A DNA stretch of 64,000 nucleotides, from assembly GCA_036345935.2 (NCBI GenBank), contig JADWOT020000008.1:14834655-14898654 (forward strand), given 5' to 3'. A program made the position numbers and the translations under genes. Within the stretch, counting starts at the first letter, position 1. Each line of letters begins with the position of its first letter. The notes below the pieces were generated by a model. It did not search any database and was not told the origin of the DNA. It saw nothing but the letters and a program-made list of their open reading frames with translations. This DNA comes from Taenia hydatigena. Taxonomy: Eukaryota; Platyhelminthes; Cestoda; Cyclophyllidea; Taeniidae. Positions 40,101-51,466 of the stretch are shown here, piece by piece.

Positions 40101-41580
40101 TCCCAAAATATGAATGGCCAACTACAAGTCAAAGATATGACTTCATGCATGGATTTCCCCGTTTACTGCACTTCCTTCTTTACCATTTTTTTCCAAGAGG
40201 AACAACAGTAATTAAATGACTTATTGTAATGTTCTTCGCGGAATCGTGCGGTGCAGTGATGTGATTACGATCATTGGGACCAGCGTATCTCTCTTGTTAA
40301 CTTCTACATTACACAGGGTAGTAAAGATCTACTCCAAAAAACATTTCAAAATGTTATCGTATGCTAAGGAAAGCTATTCGCTCCAGCACTTTGTTTAATC
40401 CCTAATGGCTTCACTAATGATTCTGATTAGGTAACGTAAAATCCACTTTATATGAAGCTGTAAAATTTTGAGTTTTGAGAAACTGCTACAGAGGACCTCT
40501 TTCAGAGTTGCTTTGGAATGGAAAGTTTCCTCTGCGCTACATATAGGTGTGAGGATATCATGAGTAGGTTGCATTTCCGCTGCAGCCAAAGGATTGATTA
40601 TGCATTGTGAGTAGCTTAGCATCATGGCGCGAAAGCGATGATCTATTTTAGGCTCTGGTCCCATCTGGGGTACCCTTGTGCTAATGATTTCACAATCACT
40701 ATTTGCTTAGGTGTCCAGATCAGATCATGGGTTATTAAGCTCTCATTTTCTGCCAACAGCTTCCAATAATTCCGCCATGCACACCAGATCACCTTACTTA
40801 ACGATGGCATCTCTTCCACGTTTGGTCAATAAATAAGTGTAAGCAAAGTCCCATGTGCTACATAGCCGTATTTCAATTTGTGCTTTACCTCAATCACCAC
40901 CAATGCTTAAGGAAGTTCATGGAAAAGACGGTCTCTGGCAGCTGCACCTGTTTCTACGAGTTGTGCTTTTACAAGAGAAGATTCTCATTATAATATCCAT
41001 TACCTTTGTAGGCCACCGTACACCTTATGTTCTGTGTGCTCATCTTTTAGTTTCTCCTATTCATTTTATACCAAGCTGTCTATACGTTTCATTCCTTTTA
41101 TGAATCACAGGTTCCACAATACTGATTGGACGTTGGCTCCGTCAGCACCAAATCACCTGCATAGGATGTGTGGCCAAAATTGCTCTGCTGTGCGAAAATT
41201 AAAAAAATTGACTGAAAAGTACTCCGTAAGAGGCAAGACAGATAGAAGATCAATCGCATTTTTCTTCCGCAGGAAAATTCGTAAGCATAAAATTTTTAGG
41301 ATTGTGTAAACCTGGTAGAATGCCACTTTTTAAAAGTCCACTTTCGTGGAACTAAGTGATATGAGATCTCAAAGACACCGCGATATCTAGCCGTTTACAG
41401 GGTAGTTAACAGATGAGAACAACAAAATGAATCATGGCACTGAAAGAAAATTTATTTGCATTTTCCTTAAGTATTTAAAATGCGCAATGGAAAGAACGAA
41501 GTTTGTGAAAACAATTTGGGAGAATTTTGACAACGCATGGTAATTTTTGGTAAATAAGAGGACTTTTCACCCATATTTTT
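37121..41580. other. No supported gene; G-rich patch
   Basis: Nothing coding was recognised. About 38,870-39,000 is unusually G-rich on the plus strand (runs of three to six G), unlike its surroundings. Confidence 0.45.
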
Positions 41581-41809
41581 AGGATGCATTCTGCCAATTT
41601 GATCGAGACTACGTGTCATCAGTGGATTACATTCACGAGAATGCCTCCGAATCGCAAAGAGATCGAAATTGTTATTTAAGCTATGCTAGCATCATTCCTT
41701 GTAAAATGCAAATCCAGCGCCACTTAAGTAAATCATGATCCGATTTATCGTTGTAACTGAGGTGATTTGATGCTTCATTTTATTGTGTTATGAAATAAGG
41801 GGATAATAC

Positions 41810-42005
41810 GCGTCCTGCAGCGTTCCGAGAACTCATTTGAAGGCCAAAGAAGGCACAATGCTTGGGCAGAATATGTATATTCAGCAAACAGAGAGGGATC
41901 AGGCTACAGACATGCCCCGGAGACCGATATACCCGCCTAGGGCCATATGGCCACTTCAGGTGACCGTATTTGAAACTGGCAGTCAAGCGAACAAGGTACT
42001 ACACG
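41810..42005 (+). repeat. Dispersed repeat D, copy 1
   Basis: Aligns with 49,385-49,580 in direct orientation. Shared blocks: GGGCAGAAT.TGTATATTC, AAACAGAGAG, CCCCGGAGACC, and GTGACCGTATTTGAAACTGG. The similarity ends sharply near 42,005 and 49,580. An open frame crosses copy 1 but not copy 2. Confidence 0.7.
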
Positions 42006-42010
42006 CCCAG

Positions 42011-42175
42011 TCTGCATCCTCTGCCTTCGGGGGGACCGACAGTCCGCAGTCCTTCTGTACTTTAGAAACCGGTGTGTTCCCCATAACTAATTCGGCACAT
42101 TGCGACTTCAGTAAAGACTCGGACAGCTGCAGTGACTATGACGTGCTATCATTCTCAGGATCTAGAAGCCAGTAA
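42011..42175 (+). CDS. Possible terminal exon with acidic/serine-rich tail
   Basis: Following AG at 42,009-42,010 the frame reads SASSAFGGTDSPQSFCTLE and ends with DFSKDSDSCSDYDVLSFSG plus SRSQ and TAA. The open frame extends upstream to 41,837, but that part (41,810-42,005) is a dispersed repeat, so only the unique part is listed. An AATAAA occurs about 115 bp after the stop (near 42,292), as expected for a 3' end. Upstream exons were not identified; a possible one starts after TTTTTAG near 41,582 (DAFCQFDRDYVSSVDYIHEN). Function is unknown. Confidence 0.2.
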   Translation, partial: SASSAFGGTDSPQSFCTLETGVFPITNSAHCDFSKDSDSCSDYDVLSFSGSRSQ

Positions 42176-42299
42176 TCAACCTAAGTAGATAGTAAACTAA
42201 ATCTTCAATGCTATTTAAATGCCATTTTTACCAATTCTAAAAGGAACAACATTTTGTGCAAAGAAATTACAGTATAAACTAACTCTAGTAAAATAAATG

Positions 42300-44399
42300 G
42301 TTCATTTATTCAGATGCTTATTTATTTCATATTTTCATAAAGCCAAAGCATAATGGCATGGCATTCCTCACTCATTCCCTTTTACTTTGAGAAAAAAAAT
42401 CATATTTAGTCAAAAGAGCAAGAAATTCCAACAATTTCTGCATTATTAGAATGCCAAGGCATGCAAAGACGCGCTTCAAGGTAGCAAAAGCAAGGGTCTG
42501 TGCTAGCAATGCACTCGAGTAAATGCAGGGAAAAGAGAGGAACGGGTTGCTCGAAGAGAGGCATTTCAAGTGGCTTGATGGAGGTCTAGGAATCCATAAG
42601 TAAATAAGCACATCATTTTTCACCACTGATGATGTCCTCTTTATGTTTTATGCTCTCTCACAAAGCTTTTCGCATTAGCACCGTAGTTTCTTGTATGCAC
42701 ATGTCTTTTCGGTCATATTTGATTCAACCACATCCACCAACCATTTGTCCTTCCAGTAGTGACGCACCTCGAACCACCTGGCCCAAGCTTACTAACACAT
42801 CCCTCCATTCACTCCACTTTCCTTCATCTATCCACTTGATTGCTTGTTCCTCCATTCTGGAGAGACTTACCCTTTCATCTTGCATCTGCGATTCTCATTC
42901 GCATAATCTGTACATCTGGCGTCCGTGTCAAATTTATCCTCTCTCCAAATTCTGTAAGTCTGTGCTGGCAAACAGGCCCTATTGTATCCTGCTATGCACT
43001 TATCCGCTCTGTATTTACCCAACACACTTAATTTATGATGGCCTCGCACTGCTGCACTCCGTTCCTCACCCGTACAGGCCGTCAATGCACCACTTCCTGG
43101 AATTTCTTATCTGACTCTTCAGCCTATTTAGTATGCTTGCGTCGGTAAATTTGATGCTCCGTTTTTAAACAAAGTCTGCTTCTAGGCCACAAATTTAAGG
43201 GGCCCTGTTAGGGCATCATTGATTCTGGACTCCTACATCTGCACTCTCCTCCCATTGTGACTGTAAGTACGAATATTACAGTAATTTGGAAGCTAATCCC
43301 AGAGATAATTTTGGTCCCAAAAAGGCCTCCTTTTGTGGGCACAGAGATAGCGTTTGCGAAAAGTGCAATACTGGAAGCTGCGGTCGTATTCGGAGGCTGA
43401 TTAACAATTTTGGACGGTTTGGAAAGATCTCCCCACCTTTCGTGGGTAAAATGAGTCACTGGAAGCACAGGAGTGCTTACACTCCCTTTCTCAATTTGTC
43501 AATGGGTCTTAGCACACTTAAGTGAAAGACGAGGAAGATGTGATTGAGGTGCTTTTAAACCTACTTCAATGTATACTCGAAGTGAAGCACCTGCGTAGCT
43601 AATAAAGGTGTCGTGAAGTTGGCGAATGAGAAGGATTTACTAAAACAGCTTGAAACTTGGTTTACTGGGGTGATAAACGCTCAAGCATATTACTACTGTA
43701 GCCCCTTTAGACGATTTTCCGCTTCGTCTTCGCTGGTGACCATGATTTCACGATAGCTTAACGCGGTCATGGATTTCGAGTGATGCATGGGGTTGTATAG
43801 GATTCCAGTAGAAGCTAACCGAAAATCATTGCATTATTTTGAGTAAGAGGGCATGGAAGTAGATTTGGAAAGTAAAAAGGATTCCAGTCTTCAAAGAAAT
43901 GGCTTTGATTTCACATCTTTCTTTTAAAAAGCCCTCACGACCACGTCGACGACCTGCCTAATGGAGTAAAGCTGGCACTTTATGCTTCCACCAGCCCATA
44001 CTCACGCAGAACAGCGGGTTGCCTCTTTCCCTGGCCTATCTTTTAGGTGTTGTTTTTACCCATTCTCATTCGAGCGATTTGTGCGGGGCTTAGGCAACGC
44101 AGGGTCTCTCCAGAGTCTTCATTCTGGCCCGCGGCATGTCCACTCGTTCGCCCGCTCATTTAGGTCACATGGCTGGTTCGCACAAAATTACGAGCCTACT
44201 CACAAGTGATTTGGTCTGAGAGGTAACCATGGAGGAGGGGCGCCCTCATGCTGAAGTCTATGTGATACAGCAATTTACAAATTGGCAAGGTTATGTGTAT
44301 GTCTGTAATTCGTTCGAACCTTGGCAAACCGCCTCACGTTCCTTTAAACAGATCCCAAAGCTGTGTAAGTTTCCACTACTCGAATGATTCCTAATAGTA
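42300..44399. other. No supported gene
   Basis: Holds the longest open frame of the window (42,629-43,114, plus, 161 codons). Its composition (Ser/His/Pro/Cys/Leu from a pyrimidine-rich strand) and lack of any motif argue against coding. On the minus strand a frame ends at a strong donor (GTAAGTCT) near 42,865, without a partner exon. Confidence 0.4.
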
Positions 44400-44645
44400 G
44401 TTCTGCTGATAGTCTTTACGTATTTAATCATTCATGACAACCATGAGAGCACCTGAAACCTTATAACTCTCGAACAGGCTTTGTTATAAGCGCACAGAAT
44501 AGTTGGGCGGCTTGTAGTGTGAGTGGAATGAGCATGATCATTTCCTAAGTCGTGCACTAACATTTTAGCAAGTGGAATCGAATGTGGAGTTTACAAAATT
44601 ATATGCAAATTCTGTTCTATGAAGAATGTTTATTTGAACCTAATG
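44400..44645 (+). repeat. Dispersed repeat E, copy 1
   Basis: Aligns with 46,735-46,975 in direct orientation. Shared blocks include TTATAAGCGCACAGAATAGT, TAGTGTGAGTGGAATGAGC, AAGTGGAATCGAATGTG and ATGCAAATTCTG. Copies are diverged; no ends or class could be defined. Confidence 0.7.
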
Positions 44646-46734
44646 TTCACCAGACAAATCTTGCGAAAGCGGAGCGAGGAAATGAAGGAGGAGGCAAAAT
44701 CGACAGCATAAACTGCAGACATAGCTGGTGGGGATATCCGTCCTTTCTTGGCGCGAACCACGCGGTCTTAATGGTGCTAATCTTAAGAGAGAAGCTCCAT
44801 AATTATGGATTTGAGACAAAGAGGCAAGTACTTAGGAGAGCCCTTCTGAAAAGCTGTTCTCAATGCAGGCATAAACTTTTCCGGGCATGGCAGGCACCAT
44901 CTAGCAGCGCTCGACTAACTATAAATTGAGTAAAGCAGAAAAGTTTTGCCAACGACTCCTAATTCTTTATAATTATTTGACAGTTCCCGTGCAAACACAG
45001 AAGACTGTGACCATCTGGAGTTAATGTAGAGCCTAATGATCGTCTACCTGCAAGTGATGGCAAATGAGGCCCTAAATACAATTCAACTCAACTCTTTTTT
45101 ACCGGCAAACTGCTGTAGATCTTGGTAAATCTTCGATTTTGCTTGACAAGCGCAGCAATTAAAATTTTGCATATAAGGCGAATGATTGACAAATGAAAAT
45201 CAGTAGAACAACCGTGATGTCAGAATCTTTTGCATTTGGTGTCACAAGAGGCAACTGGAGGACTGGATAAGTAGTGCCACCTTTGACATACTATCAACTT
45301 TCTAATTTCGAGGACACTACCATGTACTCTGTTCCTAAATCTTCAATTTCTACAGCCATTTCGATCACCTAGAATTCAAATTCACCTGTTAACGATTCAA
45401 CCAACATTTAGTAGACATTAAAATGCCTGCAAATAGGCAATTAATACAATATCTTCAAAAGTTAACTAATGAATAGCTCTAGTAGCATCTGACCGTCGAA
45501 ATAGAGTGGGTACTTTATAACCAAGTAAAATGACTTAAACTTGTTTTCGGAAAAAATCCCCTTTTTGGATACATTCAGCACCTCAAGGTGCCTTCAATCG
45601 ACGTCAGGCACAGATCTAGATGAAGTAATTCCTAGGCATTCCTAATTTCACTCACGGACGGTAGCGCTGCTCTGCCTACCTTCAACCAGTTAAGTCGACT
45701 TTTGACTCTACTGCTCGTTTCTAGCAGATGATCCTCATTTAATCCCAGACAATCGTCTCCTTACTATCAAGCCGTCAAAACACCACATTTCGCTTATTTC
45801 AGCATCACAAAATATGTAATGAACTTTGAAAGAATTGACAAATTATTGTGATTCATCAAGCATAGGCATTGGCGTGGGCTTTGAGGGATTCTCGGTGGCA
45901 GTAAGGGCAGCGCAACGAGAGACCAATTAAGGAATATTTTTATTTGCAACACTCCGTAACAACATTTTGTGTGGTAGCACAAATAAATCGAGCATAATTG
46001 CCTCAGCTGGTGCATCAACATTTGAAGGCGTTTGAGAAAGAAGGTAAGCAGAACAGCATAGTCGCATCGATGCGTTAAGATTACATGTACTAGGTGTCGT
46101 CATTGTGAGAATCAGGTGGCAAACAACTCTCAAAACTCAGATTATTGTGATACCTTTGTCTCCTAACTCAATGGAATGCTTTTGTGCTTTAAGTCATTAA
46201 CTGTATCTTCTGAGTTTACCCAATGATCCCATGTGTGTCGAAGTTGAGCACAAAGGCTGCAGTATTTGCGCCATAAGCTCAATAATCGCCGAACTTATCG
46301 CAGCTGCTTCTGCAACACCCAAAGTTAGAGAATAGTTCCCATTACGTTGTGAAGTTCGAGATCAATGTCATTTGGAGAGGTCAAATTAAACACGAAGGCA
46401 GTTAGCCGCCCTTAAAGCGCATTGAAGTGTGATCTCGTGATGCCTTGATGCTCCAGCAGTGAACGCGGACAGCTTTTTCACATGTCAGTGGAAAATCACA
46501 TCTCGAAGTCAGAAGACTGCAAATCCGAGGGCAAAATCAATTTTTAAATTTTTTTAGTACCTATTTCAAATCTGTAAGAGTAAGGACAGAGTCAGACGAC
46601 GGCAAAGTGACAGGCATTGTAATGGAGGGGAATGTGTTTTGTAGTGCCAAAGTGCCAACTACCTTTTTTTCCACCTAATTCACTTGCCAAAATTCTCACT
46701 TGGCTGGCTGCATTGCTTTTGTTTGCAGGACTTT

Positions 46735-46975
46735 AATGGCACTTCTCATGACAGTCTTTTCGATTCAATCACTTAGCTTATCAATCTCGAAAAGGTTCAC
46801 TTATAAACGCACGGAGTAGTTGTTAGACTTGTAGCATAGGCGGGATAAGCGTAATCATTGCTTAGGTAGATATATTCGCATTTTGTGAGTGGGAGTGGAG
46901 TGTGACATTTACGGATATTACGCAAATTCTGATCGACACTGTGATTGTTTAAACTCAGTGTCTGCTCTGCGAATA
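46735..46975 (+). repeat. Dispersed repeat E, copy 2
   Basis: Direct copy of 44,400-44,645, about 2.3 kb downstream, with TTATAAACGCACGGAGTAGT, GAGTGGGAGTGGAGTGTG and ACGCAAATTCTG. Confidence 0.7.
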
Positions 46976-49384
46976 ATTCACTCGGATATCAAATGGAGGG
47001 AAATGTGCTGATTAGACACAAGTTTGGTGAAATTAATTTGACGTTCCCATACTGAAGGTAGGGGAGTGTCTTGATTTATGTCATAAACAATCAAACCGAC
47101 TGATTCGACTCTACGCCGATTCAAGTTATTGAGTGATTTGGATTCATTTGCACAGTTTGCGTAGAGGGAGGAGAAACTCGGCAAAGTATGCCATGTCGTC
47201 GCCTTAGTTACCTGCACAAACTGATTTATAACATTTCTGCTTTACTTTCTTTGATGAAGCGCAGTACAAAGGCAGAAAGTGTCACGCGGTGCGATCCGAC
47301 TGTCGTCCCTTTCATGTAATGATGACAAGCATAATTGACTGTTTAAGTAACATTGCACTTTACGGTCAAATGAGGAAGCTGTGTAATGTTTCTTATGTCG
47401 CTTCATACATGCGAATGGTTTTGCAACGTTATAAGCTCTGATTCATCCCCGAAGATGGTGAATCCTATGCATCTAAAGGTAATATTACTACTAGTTCTCA
47501 GCACTAGAGAGCTCGTCCTTTCCTATAACACTCCTATTCATTGCTATTTTACTATTAGTGTTCCCACCACAAAAGTACCAAAGTATGTCAACATCATCGT
47601 TAGCTAAGAGCGAAGATTAAGTGGCCTTTAGCCTCCGATCTTTTGTTGCATCTTGTTAAAGAATGGGGATATGAAACCGTAAGTTTATCGAATTTCGACC
47701 CAACCAGATTTCAACGATTCTGGTTTTGCGAGTGGCTACAGACTCGACTGTCTCCAACAGGTACTGGAATTTAGCCTAGTGTTTGTCGGCTAAACTTCGA
47801 TCGTGATTCTTCCCAAACATGCAGCCTTCAATGCCACCCTGAAGTCGCCATCAATTTTTTTGCGGGAAGCACAAAGAGAAGAAATTATTTTGGCTTCAAG
47901 CACAGCCACTAACTTGTGCATCTAAATGTGTGCTAAAGCATGCACTATCCTTTCATGAAACTGCTCAACTAAACTGAACCTAGCAAAGGCTGACATGCAG
48001 TTTGCAAAATTTAGCTATCCTAGTATCAGATGAGCCAATTTATTCAAACAGACTCAGGCTATTTGCGAACAAATATGGAGTCGACAAGTCTCATTTTTTG
48101 CCAGCATTTTGATATCCTACGCCAGAAGCTTACCTTTCCAACCGCAACAAGGACGCATCCCCTCCCTCCAGCTTCGGCAAGTTCTCTGCTGTGGTTCGGT
48201 GGTGTCAACGACACTTGCATATGGACATAGTGTGCACCGTCTGTGTCGCGCATTTATATACATATTCAGGTGTTTGCTTAAGAAGTCAAATCGGCTAGTC
48301 ATACATCAGCTTGGTTCGAAAGCTCCGCCTATCAACATTGAGGCAACATGCTATGCGCTTCTGCTTTGTGCTGTCTTTTAGTTTGCCTGGTGCGTCGTCC
48401 TGGGCAGCATTGTCATGATGTTCAACAAAACGTCAACGTCCCTTAAACACTAAAAGCTGCCTATTTTGCATTGCTTGCGGGTGGGTAACATGATGATTTC
48501 ATATAAACTTGAACGAACCCCAACCCTATAGTTAAAAATGGTTCGTTTTTAAGCTAAAATCATGTTTAAGTGAATGCTTCAACGCACTGACAGAACTAGG
48601 GCAAATTATTATCAAGTTCCAGGTATCCGTTATAACTAAATTCAAGCATAACTGATAACGCTTCGCTGCGATGATGGTAGCACACAGATTAAGAAAGCGA
48701 ATTCAACAATAATAATGCCTTGCATGCAAACAAAGCAGAAACAACTTTTTTGGTTGTCAATGCCCCGCTGTTCAAATTTCATCTCACCCCTTACGCTGCA
48801 TGCAACTCATGTATGAAGCCAATCGTCCCTTCTCTGTGTTAGTACAATGCCTCCCAACTCGAAAATGTAATTCTTACACACTTGGACTGGTCACAAATTT
48901 ATAGCCCATCAATTACATGTTAAGCACAATACTTAGGGCCATATGAGAACTCGGATTTCCTATTCTTACTTACATTAGCCAACAAAAAGCACACAAAAGG
49001 TGTGTTTCTCGAGCTAATACCTTTCAGAAGACAATCGAAGCTTAAAATTTCTGCTTTAAAGTGATCGGAGCATGGACGTCAGAGCTTCAAAGTAATCAGT
49101 GGAATAATTAAGCATAGTAGAAAAAAATTCCGAAGACTTTCATTACCCTTTAAGCACTTGGACGAACCCCTTCATCAAAATATGCACTAAAGTGAGTGAG
49201 GTTATCGTTTTATTAACGGTAGATAAGGCCTATTTATGCTCTTGAATCCAGATGAGTTGAAAGTTGAGGCTATGTTTTATTGTTCACCTTTATACGAGAT
49301 AAAATTTTGAGTCAAACTTTATCCTCCGCCACCTTCTACGCAAGCGTTTCCACTTTATATTAAAAATCCTGTTTCAAAGACTAC
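46976..49384. other. No supported gene
   Basis: AT-rich sequence with short open frames on both strands; no motif or repeat recognised. Confidence 0.5.
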
Positions 49385-49580
49385 CATGAATGTAGCATCT
49401 CGAGACTTCCTTGAATGCAAGGGAAGGCATAATACTAGGGCAGAATGTATATTCCATAAACAGAGAGAATTGGCCTGCCGGCATGGTCCGGAGGCCAGCC
49501 CACGCGGTTAGGGCAGCACAGCCACCTAAGTGACCGTAATCGAAACCAGCAGTCATAGCAAACAAAGTATTGCAATGAAA
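49385..49580 (+). repeat. Dispersed repeat D, copy 2
   Basis: Direct, diverged copy of 41,810-42,005, about 7.6 kb downstream. It contains GGGCAGAATGTATATTCC, AAACAGAGAGAA and GTGACCGTAATCGAAACC. Its plus frame is interrupted by a stop. Confidence 0.7.
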
Positions 49581-50649
49581 ATTGTGAAATCGTCTCCAGA
49601 ATACACAAATTACTGATTTAATAGCTTATCTTAAAATCTTTGTCATTTAAATTATTTAAGTAATAAAACTAGTTTTTCAAGAGCGTGAAAGAGTAGGATT
49701 TTCGCAAGTTTCTCGGTTTATGAAAACCTTTGGTAGTGGATGACAATGATCAATTCTATGGAGCATGTTTATCTCCTATTGCGCCCCATACTAGTGCGTT
49801 CGACCAGTGTCCACCTGAAGGGTCTATTTGCTGAATTTACAAAGGTACCTTGTTGCTCGTAAGTTGAGGCACTATTCTAGGTCCTTTGGGTGTGGTTCCA
49901 ACTACTGACAGCATTCAAATTGTGGATGTTAATCTCACTTTGGTAGTTCTGGTGCTCCCTTCTACCAAGCAAAACAGTATTGCCTTTCTCTCACGCTGTT
50001 ATTTATCTCCCTCTAAAAATTTAACGAACAGTGCGATAAGAAGACACATCCCTCAATTCTGGTAAAACAATGACTTTTGGCATTCACCGTTTGCCCTAAA
50101 AGCTATTAGTAAAATAATTCAGTGCTTCAACTCAAGTTTTGTTGACATGGAGGAACGACACGATATGTTTATCGCATCCAATGTTTGCTACATTACGGTG
50201 TCAATCAAAGCAGTCAGGAGAGGGAGCCATCGGAAAGGGAGGTCTTAATGCTTATAAATTATGCTAACATGGAGGCATGGTGGCCTCATTCTCGCATATT
50301 CACAAAGTTCAATCGGCATGAAAACACTTCAAGTGTCTCCATGAAAATTTCGGACAATCAGCGAAAGGAGCTGAGGGACGACAGCGACAGTACTAAATGC
50401 AAAATGCTATCGAGCAACAGAGAAAGGCGGATCATTTATAAAACTTATCGATTTCGAGAATGAAATCGCCAGCGCTTCCCCCTTTCGAGATGGTAGAAAT
50501 CCTACATCACATCACATCCCCAACGCCTACCACCGCTCGACAATACATATTGCTGTTATGCCCGTTAAAACGGGAGCTAAGCAGGAAGCGCAACCTAGTG
50601 CTGGCCCTAGACGGAGGCCACTTAAAAGTGGGAAAACTGAACCCACTAG

Positions 50650-50883
50650 AAAAGAATGGGAAAGTCGTCGAGCGCCAATTCTCAAATTGAAGTATAGAGA
50701 ATCGCAGCTTAACGGAAAAAATGTGGTCGGAGAGGAAGCCACCAACCTCTTCCAGGTTAGCCCTGTCCGATGATTCGCGTTCAAAATTACAGGCGGTGTC
50801 GTAGGCTGAGTGTGAATTTGGCTTGCGATGCCCGATCTCACCGAAGGGGCAAATGCAACTCACAACCATAGACCATCATTCAG
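50650..50883. repeat. Dispersed repeat C, copy 2 (open minus frame)
   Basis: Copy of the 36,180-36,446 element in the same orientation. Its minus frame (ACNFERESSDRANLEEVGG...) is open for about 100 codons. It lies just downstream, on the minus strand, of the candidate exon at 51,206-51,466. Confidence 0.65.
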
Positions 50884-51205
50884 CTTTCCTAGCAAGTGCA
50901 AATGCAAAATGTCAAACGGCTTAGAGTTGACGCTGTAAACTTGACGCAAATAATTCTACAAATTTGTTTTTGTTTCTGTATCATTTGGTCAGGACACGTT
51001 CGATATGATGAGTCTCGTTCTCCTTAATCACACATTCCTATTTCTTTTGTTTTAAAGCTAGTAGACAACAGTTTCTCCAACGCAGCAGGAATGAAATGGA
51101 GAGATGTTTACTTGCTAATAAAACATGCAAGATTGATATTGTGAAGGATCGCTCTGCGCCTATATTTCATTTTGGCGGAGAAAAATATTGTTTACCTACT
51201 CATAC

Positions 51206-51466
51206 AGGACGAAAGTCTGTTGTTTTTAGCTCTTCGTTTGTTTGGTAATTAGCAATTGTGGATGCAGACTCTGCGTTCCCTGAGATTTGCACTTGTACCA
51301 AGGTGACGTAGCTGTGGGGAGAATGCAATGGCGGGAATCGCTTCATATTTTCTACTCTCACTTCGTGAAGCTGGCTAAGGCTTACACCATCTGTTGGCTT
51401 GTCTGCAATAGAATCCAAAATATCACGTCTAATCGAGTCGCTGAATAGGTTTAACTCCCAATCAAT
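51206..51466 (-). CDS. Possible internal exon, 87 codons, unknown product
   Basis: The stretch lies between an AG acceptor (CTACAG before 51,466) and a GT donor (GTATGAG after 51,206). It is exactly 261 nt, in phase 0 at both ends and free of stops. It reads IDWELNLFSDSIRRDILDSI ... VSLSQLHEVRVENMKRF ... YVTLVQVQISGN, a composition typical of a globular protein rather than of repeat DNA. Partner exons were not found on either side. A repeat copy with a loosely similar minus-strand translation lies downstream at about 50.65-50.88 kb. It could be a chance open frame. Confidence 0.25.

Noticed and set aside
42629..43114. Longest open frame of the window (161 codons, plus)
   Set aside because: Composition mirrors a pyrimidine-rich strand (Ser, Leu, His, Pro, Cys), there is no domain or homologue I recognise, and frames on the other strand are also open.
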